Position numbers and translations under genes: made by a program. Shown piece after piece: positions 1-5,604 of a DNA stretch of 12,555 nt; the first letter of the stretch is position 1; the number at the start of each line of letters is the position of its first letter. The notes beneath the pieces are model-generated. The model saw only the letters and a program-made list of their open reading frames with translations. It ran no database searches and had not been told where the DNA came from. The stretch comes from Alphaproteobacteria bacterium (GTDB lineage: Bacteria > Pseudomonadota > Alphaproteobacteria > RF32 > CAG-239), in NCBI GenBank assembly GCA_024408895.1, contig JAKSUO010000021.1, forward strand, positions 1-12,555. Direction: 5' to 3'.

Positions 1-1563
1 GCTCAACTGATGAAAACAGCGAAGGTTTATTCCAAAACCGGTTGGTTTTCTAAACGCCCGCGCATTATTGAAGATATCAATCGTAAGCAAAAATCATTCA
101 AAGACATTATTGTTGCCTCTTTTGCTTTGGGAAAAAGTTTTAAAAAGTTTGCCAAACGCAATGAAAACATCGGCGTTTTATTACCTAATGCCATTGCAAC
201 GGTTTGCACATTCTTTGGTTTATCGGCGTATGAGCGTACACCGGTTATGATTAATTTTTCCGTAGGTCTGAAAAATATGCTGTCCATGTGCAACACAGCG
301 CAACTAAAAACTATTATAACCTCCCGCTCCTTCATTATTAAGGGAAAATTAGAGACTGTTATAGAAGAACTTGAAAAAGCCGGTTATAAAATTGTTTACT
401 TGGAAGATATTGCTAAAAATATGTCTTTATTAACCAAAATCAGTGCTTTTTTAAATTACAAAGTTAAGCATGTACCACACAAAAAAGGCGGTAATAAAAG
501 GGCTGTTATTCTGTTCACCTCCGGTTCGGAAGGCACTCCGAAGGCTGTTTTGTTGAGCCATGCTAATTTAATAGCCAATGTCTGCCAATTATCGGCTATT
601 CAGACGGTAACATATAAAGATTTGTTATTTAACGCCTTGCCGATGTTCCACAGTTTCGGTTTAACTGTCGGAACACTATTCCCGTTGTTCCAAGGGGCAA
701 AAGTGTTTATGTATCCGTCTCCTCTGCATTATCGTGTTGTTGCCGAGCTTGTTTATGAATTAGGTGCAACACTGATGATTGGTACGGACACATTCTTGCG
801 CGGATATGCCAAAATTGCCCACCCGTATGATTTCCATAATGTACGTTTAATGTATTCCGGTGGCGAAGCGGCTAAAGCTGACACACGCAGTATTTGGATG
901 GAACATAGCGGTATTCGTATGATGGAAGCCTATGGTTCTACCGAATGTTCTCCGGTTATTACCGCCAATAACGGTATTTTCAACAAATTTGGTTCTATCG
1001 GCAAACTTTTGCCGGGAATGCAATACAAAATTGAGCCGGTTGACGGTATTGCTACCGGTGGCGAGTTGTGCGTGAAAGGTCCGAATGTTATGCTCGGGTA
1101 CTATATGCCGGACAATCCTGGTGTGTTGGTTCCTCCAACTAACGGTTGGTATCATACCGGCGATGTTGTGGATATAGATGAAATCGGCTTTTTAACCATT
1201 AAAGACCGCATTAAACGCTTTGCGAAAATCGGCGGTGAAATGGTTTCATTAAATGCCGTACAAGATATGGTCATCAGTGCCACAGCAGAAATGGGACCGG
1301 ATTACAATTATGGTGTTATTTCCGTTCCGCACGAAAGCAAAGGCGAACAGATTGTGCTGGTAACAAACAACACAGCTGTTACTTCGGCATTGTTGCACGA
1401 ATATGTCAAGGCTAACGGCATGTCCGAACTTTATTTGCCACGCATTATCCTATATCATGATAAATTACCGGTTTTTGCTACCGGTAAATCGGATAACGTG
1501 ACACTCAAAAAAGAAGTTATGGCTGAACTCAGTGAAGCAAACAACACCGATAAAGTAGCTTAA
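1..1563 (+). CDS. aas: Acyl-[ACP] synthetase domain of an Aas-type bifunctional protein (5' end outside window)
   Basis: An adenylate-forming ligase that activates fatty acids with ATP and joins them to acyl carrier protein. In Aas proteins this feeds a linked acyltransferase that re-acylates lysophospholipids at the inner membrane. Counting from the ATG at base 10, the P-loop-like motif FTSGSEGTPK is at residues 169-178, YGSTE follows in the middle, then GWYHTGD, the KRFAKIGGEMVSL hinge, and the catalytic lysine in TGKSD is near 493. From memory, the order and wording match the C-terminal ligase half of E. coli Aas closely, for example the ALPMFHSFGLTVG segment. The three codons before the ATG are open to the window edge and no ribosome binding site is visible, so I infer that base 10 is an internal methionine and that an acyltransferase, perhaps also an LplT-like transporter part, lies upstream. 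It ends in TAA, 88 bases before ssb. Confidence 0.88.
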   Translation, partial: AQLMKTAKVYSKTGWFSKRPRIIEDINRKQKSFKDIIVASFALGKSFKKFAKRNENIGVLLPNAIATVCTFFGLSAYERTPVMINFSVGLKNMLSMCNTAQLKTIITSRSFIIKGKLETVIEELEKAGYKIVYLEDIAKNMSLLTKISAFLNYKVKHVPHKKGGNKRAVILFTSGSEGTPKAVLLSHANLIANVCQLSAIQTVTYKDLLFNALPMFHSFGLTVGTLFPLFQGAKVFMYPSPLHYRVVAELVYELGATLMIGTDTFLRGYAKIAHPYDFHNVRLMYSGGEAAKADTRSIWMEHSGIRMMEAYGSTECSPVITANNGIFNKFGSIGKLLPGMQYKIEPVDGIATGGELCVKGPNVMLGYYMPDNPGVLVPPTNGWYHTGDVVDIDEIGFLTIKDRIKRFAKIGGEMVSLNAVQDMVISATAEMGPDYNYGVISVPHESKGEQIVLVTNNTAVTSALLHEYVKANGMSELYLPRIILYHDKLPVFATGKSDNVTLKKEVMAELSEANNTDKVA

Positions 1564-1584
1564 AATATGTGGAAGACATATTTT
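1562..1584 (+). terminator. AT-rich perfect hairpin overlapping the aas stop codon
   Basis: AAAATATGT (1562-1570) and ACATATTTT (1576-1584) are perfect inverted repeats of 9 bases around the 5-base loop GGAAG. The left arm starts inside the aas TAA codon and the right arm ends in TTTT. Only one G-C pair is present, so the stem is weak. It may be a poor terminator, an mRNA 3'-end stabiliser or an attenuator. The symmetry is seen directly; the role is inference. Confidence 0.35.
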
Positions 1585-1588
1585 CCGA

Positions 1589-1616
1589 TTGCTCTTTCAC
1601 AAAAACAAGTTATGCT
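1589..1616 (+). promoter_or_regulatory. Possible sigma-70-like promoter for ssb
   Basis: TTGCTC (1589-1594) and TATGCT (1611-1616) are separated by 16 bases and lie about 36 bases before the ssb start. Both hexamers differ from the consensus (TTGACA, TATAAT), and such matches are common in AT-rich DNA, so this is only a candidate. The position just after the aas hairpin is sensible for a separate ssb transcript. Confidence 0.3.
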
Positions 1617-1651
1617 GTAAAAAAATAATTTTTGCAAAAAAGGAAAAAAAT

Positions 1652-2122
1652 ATGGCAGGAAGTATCAATAAAGTAATTTTGGTTGGCAATTTAGGTGCTG
1701 ATCCGACAGTAAGTAATACTCAGAATGGTGCTAAAATCGTTAATTTGCGTTTAGCAACATCTGATTCGTGGAAAGACAAAACAACCGGCGAACGCAAAGA
1801 TAGAACGGAATGGCATCGCGTGGTAATTTTTAATCCTCAACTTGCTGACACAGCCGAAAAATATTTGCGTAAAGGCTCTAAGGTTTATTTGGAAGGCCAA
1901 CTGCAAACACGTTCTTGGAAAGATAATAACGGCAACGACCGCTATACCACAGAGGTTGTTCTGCAAAGCTTTAACAGTACTCTCGTTATGCTTGACAGCC
2001 GTAACAGCGGTGATGCAACAGCAGCCGGCGACGAGGTGTTTGCAACATCTTCATCAGCCTCCGGTTGGGACAACAGCTCGGCAACAACTCCTTCGGAATT
2101 GGATGACGATATTCCGTTCTAA
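1652..2122 (+). CDS. ssb: Single-stranded DNA-binding protein SSB
   Basis: A homotetrameric protein that coats single-stranded DNA during replication, repair and recombination and recruits partner enzymes through its C-terminal tip. The 156-residue product has the N-terminal OB fold (about residues 4-112), starting NKVILVGNLGADP and including the TEWHRVV strand and the GSKVYLEGQLQTRSW segment. A flexible Ser/Ala/Asn-rich linker follows, then the acidic tip ending DDDIPF, the classical partner-binding motif. I chose the ATG at 1652 because the family starts just before N-K-V-I-L-V-G and the purine-rich AAGGAAA lies a few bases upstream. An in-frame TTG at 1589 would add 21 unlikely residues. 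It sits alone between hairpins, with aas upstream and mnmA downstream, and ends in TAA. Confidence 0.96.
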   Translation: MAGSINKVILVGNLGADPTVSNTQNGAKIVNLRLATSDSWKDKTTGERKDRTEWHRVVIFNPQLADTAEKYLRKGSKVYLEGQLQTRSWKDNNGNDRYTTEVVLQSFNSTLVMLDSRNSGDATAAGDEVFATSSSASGWDNSSATTPSELDDDIPF

Positions 2123-2141
2123 GATTAAAATATTTAATACG

Positions 2142-2176
2142 AAGAACTTCGGATTCTAGATTCGAAGTTCTTTCTG
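2142..2176 (+). terminator. Probable intrinsic terminator or attenuator between ssb and mnmA
   Basis: AAGAACTTCG (2142-2151) pairs perfectly with CGAAGTTCTT (2163-2172) around an 11-base spacer that can itself pair partly. The stem runs into TTTCTGTT. It lies 20 bases after the ssb stop and about 20 bases before the mnmA ATG. It most likely ends the ssb transcript. Because no room for a promoter remains after it, mnmA would be expressed by read-through or from a promoter overlapping the hairpin, so partial attenuation is possible. Confidence 0.6.
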
Positions 2177-2192
2177 TTGCAAGGACAATAAA

Positions 2193-3266
2193 ATGAAAAT
2201 TTTGGTCGGTATGAGCGGTGGTGTAGATTCTTCTGTTGTTGCATGTATGCTGAGAGAGCAAGGTCACGAGGTTATTGGTGCCACAATGTCTATTTGGGAT
2301 AAACAAACCAAATTCAGCAACAACATACATGCAACATCTTGCTTTTCGCCACACGAAGAACAAGATATTGCTACGGCACGAGAAATATGTAAAAGTATTG
2401 ATATTCCCTACCATGTCATAGACTGCTCGGCACGCTATAAACAAATGGTGCTGGAAAACTTCAAAAACGAATACAAATCCGGCCGCACTCCGAATCCTTG
2501 TATAATGTGCAATTCTTACATTAAATTCAATGCCTTACCGGAAGAAGCGACCAAACACGGCATTGAATTTGACAAATTTGCCACCGGACACTATGCGCAA
2601 ATTATACTAAATGAGCAAACCAAACGCTACGAAATCAGATGCGGTGTTGATCAAACAAAAGACCAATCTTATTTTTTGTATCGCTTAAATCAGCAACAAC
2701 TGTCTAATATTTTGATGCCGCTCGGTGCATATACCAAAAAGCAGGTGCGCACCATGGCTGACGAATTTGGTTTATCCGTATCCGACAAACCTGATAGCCA
2801 GGACTTTTATTCCGGTGACATTAATGACATTTTGCAAAATGAACCGCAAATCGGCAATTTTGTAACAACTGACGGACGTGTACTGGGGCAACATCAGGGT
2901 ATTTAGAATTACACCATCGGACAACGTCGCGGCATGGGGATGGCGGCGGAACGTCCGCTCTATGTTTTGGGTTTTAACCGCGATAAAAATGAGGTTATTG
3001 TCGGTTTTGAGGAAGAATGTCAAAACACAGGATTAATTGCCGGTGATTTAAACTGGTCTGCGATTTCCGGTATAACCGAACCGATAGAATGTGAAGCCAA
3101 AATTCGCTCTTCTCAACAGCCTACGGCTGTTAGAGTATTACCTTTATATGCGGAACACATTGAGGTAAAATTCCTTGTGCCACAGAAAGCTATTGCGCCC
3201 GGTCAATCAGTTGTGTTATATAACAAAAACACTATTCTCGGCAGTGGAATTATCCAAAAATCGTAA
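2193..3266 (+). pseudogene. mnmA: tRNA-specific 2-thiouridylase MnmA, interrupted by an in-frame TAG at codon 238
   Basis: MnmA adenylates U34 of tRNA-Lys, -Glu and -Gln and inserts sulfur to give 2-thiouridine. The ATG at 2193 has AAGGA (2181-2185) upstream. Visible motifs are the PP-loop GMSGGVDSSVVA (residues 6-17), TPNPCIMCN (99-107, a CxxC pair), FATGHYA (129-135), KDQSYFLYRL (156-165) and KPDSQDF (199-205). Bases 2904-2906 read TAG. The same frame then continues with NYTIGQRRGMGM and the usual C-terminal beta-barrel domain to TAA at 3264. Without the stop the protein would have 357 residues, normal for the family. The 237-residue product would lack part of the central and all of the C-terminal domain. 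The Cys of the common ICFI motif is replaced by Tyr206, which I take as a subfamily trait rather than damage. The cause could be a nonsense mutation, a sequencing error or read-through. Confidence 0.9.
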
Positions 3267-3278
3267 TAATTTCACGGT

Positions 3279-4070
3279 TCAAAATTTACCGCGTTCTATA
3301 TCCAAAAAATATTCTACGGTTGATTTTTCAAGGCTGGCAGTAGCTTCCTTATCGCAAACAATAATACCGTGTGGATGGCGCTGAAGCTCGGAAATAGTCC
3401 ACATATGGCTGACTCCCTCTTCTATACCGTGTTTCAATGCTTCTGCTTTTTTCTTTCCGGTTGCCAAAATCATCACTTCTTGCGCGTCCATAATCGTGCC
3501 TACGCCAACCGTTAACGCCATTGTCGGCACTTTTGAAACATCATTATCAAAGAAACGTGAATTAGCTTTAATTGTACTTTCAGTCAGTGTTTTCACTCTT
3601 GTACGCGAAGTTAAGGAAGAAAACGGCTCATTAAAAGCAATATGTCCGTCCTCGCCGACTCCGCCGATAAACAGATTAACTCCGCCGAGCTTACGCATAG
3701 TACGTTCATATTCCGAACATTCCTTGGCAAAATCTTTGGTCATTCCATTTAAGAGATGAATATTTTGTGGTTTCAAATTAATATACTTGAAAAAATTTTC
3801 CTGCATAAAATAATGATAACTTTGCGGATGAGACGGCATTAAGCCAACATATTCATCCATATTAAAAGTAACAACATTTTCAAAAGAAACTTTTTGAGCT
3901 TTATATAACTTTATCAACTCCTCATACATTCCCAAAGGCGTTGAGCCGGTCGGCAACCCCAAAACAAATGGTTTTGTTGGGGTCGGCTTATAAGCATTTA
4001 TTTTATATGTCACATAACTTGCAGCCCATTTGGCAACAGTATCATAGTTATCTTTAATAATCACACGCAT
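3279..4070 (-). CDS. nagB: Glucosamine-6-phosphate deaminase NagB
   Basis: Converts glucosamine-6-phosphate to fructose-6-phosphate and ammonia in the cytoplasm, the last step in feeding amino sugars into glycolysis. The 263-residue length is typical. Motifs are LGLPTGSTPLGMYEELI (phosphate-binding loop, about residues 37-53), NMDEYVGL with the proton-transfer Asp72, and GGVGEDGHIAFNEP with Asp141, His143 and Glu148, at the same numbers I recall for the catalytic residues of E. coli NagB. The ATG lies inside the end of nagA: the genes overlap by 10 bases, implying translational coupling. The stop is TGA, 12 bases from the mnmA stop on the other strand, with no separate terminator visible between these convergent genes. 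The sequence appears intact. Confidence 0.96.
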   Translation of the reverse strand: MRVIIKDNYDTVAKWAASYVTYKINAYKPTPTKPFVLGLPTGSTPLGMYEELIKLYKAQKVSFENVVTFNMDEYVGLMPSHPQSYHYFMQENFFKYINLKPQNIHLLNGMTKDFAKECSEYERTMRKLGGVNLFIGGVGEDGHIAFNEPFSSLTSRTRVKTLTESTIKANSRFFDNDVSKVPTMALTVGVGTIMDAQEVMILATGKKKAEALKHGIEEGVSHMWTISELQRHPHGIIVCDKEATASLEKSTVEYFLDIERGKF

Positions 4071-5242
4071 ATTTTATTTCCCTTGCTATAAATTTTCCCT
4101 TGAATAATTGTATATATAACATTGAGTTTCGGACTTATGTCCACGATATCAGCATCATACCCCGGTGCCAACACTCCTAAGTGATCTTTGCGCATAATTC
4201 TGGCCGGATTTGTTGCCGCCATGTGTACGGCCTCCTCCAATCTAAATCCATAAGACACAATATTCCGCACGCTATCAATCATTGTAAGTGCCGAACCTGC
4301 AATAACATCATCTGATTTACGATAGAAGCACTTATCCAAATATACTTCTTCATCATTTGCAATCAACGGCTTTTTTTTCTGTTTTGTTGGTTTTAAAGCA
4401 TCAGTTACCAGCACAACCTTATCTAATGATTTACATCTCAGCAAAAACTTGATAATTTCCGGATTGATATGAATTCCATCAGCTATAACCTCACACGAGA
4501 GTTCCGGATGAATGAAAACTGCTCCGACCGTCCCCGGATCACGATGATGAATTCGGCTCATTGCATTAAACAAATGCGTAACATGCATAATGCGCGCCTG
4601 CATTCCTTCAATCATTTGTTCATAAGTAGCATTTGTGTGTCCCGCCTGCAATACAATACCTTTAGAAAGACAATAAAGAGCCAGTTTACGCATATCTTTG
4701 AGTTCCGGTGCGACCGTCATATTAACAATATGTCCTTCAGAGGCCTCCCACAATTCTTCCATCAAATCCAAATTCACTTCACTGATACTCTCCGGAGTTT
4801 GCACTCCCAACCGTTGCGGTGAAATAAACGGTCCTTCCAAATGTATTCCCAGAACACGCGCACCTCTTTCGTTACCCATAGCCCCGACGATAGCGCGAAT
4901 ACCTTTTATCATTTGCATTTTATTTCCGGAATATAGTGTCGGAATAAAGGAAGTAACTCCGCAAGTTACCAACCCCTCGGACATTTTCAAAATAGATTTT
5001 ACCGAACAATCTTCGGTACCGTATCCTCCAAAGCCATGAATATGCGTATCTATAAACCCGGGAGCAACATAAGCTCCGTGCGCATCAATAAAAGAAGTAT
5101 CAGCCTTAAAAACTTTATTTTTCAGTCTATCTTCGTTAAACACATCCACGATTTTATTCTGCTTAATCAGAACAGCACAATTTTTCATCATGGAATAGCC
5201 GTTAAAAACCGTCGCGTTATGAATACATATTGCTGCAACCAT
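4061..5242 (-). CDS. nagA: N-acetylglucosamine-6-phosphate deacetylase NagA
   Basis: A cytoplasmic amidohydrolase that removes acetate from GlcNAc-6-phosphate, giving the substrate of NagB. The 393 residues form the usual TIM barrel with a small beta-sandwich. Visible are GFIDTHIHGFGG with the metal-binding pair His67/His69, GIHLEGPFISP with Glu136, AGHTNATYEQM with His202, VTHLFNAMSRIHHRDPG with His223, and VTDAL with catalytic Asp281. The ATG at 5242 follows GGAG with 6 bases spacing. It leads nagB and overlaps it by 10 bases. Peptidoglycan recycling or external chitin and mucin sugars are the likely substrate sources, but no transporter or regulator gene is in the window to decide. The C-terminus (GNKICV) is read in the frame that also contains the nagB start. 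Confidence 0.96.
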   Translation of the reverse strand: MVAAICIHNATVFNGYSMMKNCAVLIKQNKIVDVFNEDRLKNKVFKADTSFIDAHGAYVAPGFIDTHIHGFGGYGTEDCSVKSILKMSEGLVTCGVTSFIPTLYSGNKMQMIKGIRAIVGAMGNERGARVLGIHLEGPFISPQRLGVQTPESISEVNLDLMEELWEASEGHIVNMTVAPELKDMRKLALYCLSKGIVLQAGHTNATYEQMIEGMQARIMHVTHLFNAMSRIHHRDPGTVGAVFIHPELSCEVIADGIHINPEIIKFLLRCKSLDKVVLVTDALKPTKQKKKPLIANDEEVYLDKCFYRKSDDVIAGSALTMIDSVRNIVSYGFRLEEAVHMAATNPARIMRKDHLGVLAPGYDADIVDISPKLNVIYTIIQGKIYSKGNKICV

Positions 5243-5258
5243 ATTTTTCTCCGTTGAT

Positions 5259-5286
5259 ACAATATATACGCTAAAAGTTTTAACAA
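5259..5286 (-). promoter_or_regulatory. Weak candidate promoter for nagAB
   Basis: On the minus strand TTGTTA (5281-5286) and TATTGT (5259-5264) are spaced by 16 bases, about 17 bases before the nagA ATG. An overlapping TATATT (5261-5266) would give a spacing of 14. The 55-base gap between the DUF1737-like gene and nagA is AT-rich, so chance matches are likely. I saw no palindromic operator there. Confidence 0.25.
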
Positions 5287-5297
5287 ATCATAAAATT

Positions 5298-5480
5298 TCA
5301 AGATTGTTTTTTCTGCAAAGCCTGACAATAATGAACTCTGTTATACTCGTCAATATAATTGGAAACACCTCCGACAGGAATATAGCCTTTTTGCATATAC
5401 TCATTGACCGTATTTTCACATTCGTCACGATAATCTTCATCAACAATAATGTACAGCTTATTTATTTCCGACTCTGCCAT
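5298..5480 (-). CDS. Small DUF1737-like protein
   Basis: A 60-residue acidic protein of unknown function. From about residue 8, LYIIVDEDY, then the helix CENTVNEYMQKGYIPVGGVS and the ending YCQALQKK, it follows the pattern I recall for the DUF1737 family (a short strand, a helix with V-N-x-x-x-x-x-G-[WY], the phrase P-x-GG-[VI]-[SA], and a Y-x-QA strand). No signal peptide or membrane segment is visible, so it should be cytosolic. The ATG at 5480 is preceded by AAGGGA about 10 bases upstream and GAAG directly before it. It lies between the phosphoglycerol transferase and nagA on the same strand. Family assignment is by eye; a function cannot be given. Confidence 0.75.
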   Translation of the reverse strand: MAESEINKLYIIVDEDYRDECENTVNEYMQKGYIPVGGVSNYIDEYNRVHYCQALQKKQS

Positions 5481-5518
5481 CTCTTCACTGTCCCTTTCTG
5501 ACTAGTTTTTCTATGTGG

Positions 5519-5593
5519 TTAACGTTCTTTCAAAATCCAAAACTTTTCAAAACCAGTCGGTTCATAGTATTCTTTCAGTTTTTCCCGTTTCAT
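5519..5593 (-). CDS. Unrecognised 24-codon ORF, possibly a gene remnant
   Basis: In the 124-base gap between the transferase and the DUF1737-like gene, an ATG at 5593 opens a 24-residue charged peptide ending GFEKFWILKER before TAA. The frame is open further upstream for about seven codons (EQLNAYE) to a TAA inside the transferase end. No good ribosome binding site precedes the ATG. The peptide looks like the C-terminal tail of a folded protein rather than random sequence, so it may be a relic of a gene replaced at this position, a true small protein, or chance. I do not recognise it. Confidence 0.2.
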   Translation of the reverse strand: MKREKLKEYYEPTGFEKFWILKER

Positions 5594-5604
5594 TTCGTAG
5601 GCAT

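Noticed and set aside
847..1155. Minus-strand ORF inside aas
   Set aside because: It is a shadow of the aas coding frame with no family resemblance or ribosome binding site.
1589..1651. Longer SSB starting at the TTG at 1589
   Set aside because: The extra 21 residues do not resemble the SSB N-terminus, and the ATG at 1652 has a good purine-rich ribosome binding site. The region looks like a promoter instead.
2199..2813. Loss of the ICFI cysteine read as damage in MnmA
   Set aside because: The DSQDF wording is, as I recall it, a feature of a known MnmA clade, and the surrounding motifs are well kept.
2904..2906. Reassignment of TAG as a sense codon in this organism
   Set aside because: dacA, holB and tatD all end in TAG at their expected lengths, each directly against the next gene start, so TAG functions as a stop here.
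5500..5558. Imperfect inverted repeat (5500-5509 with 5549-5558) as a terminator on the minus strand
   Set aside because: The arms need a G-U pair, are AT-rich and are separated by 39 bases without a clear T-tract, so chance is likely.
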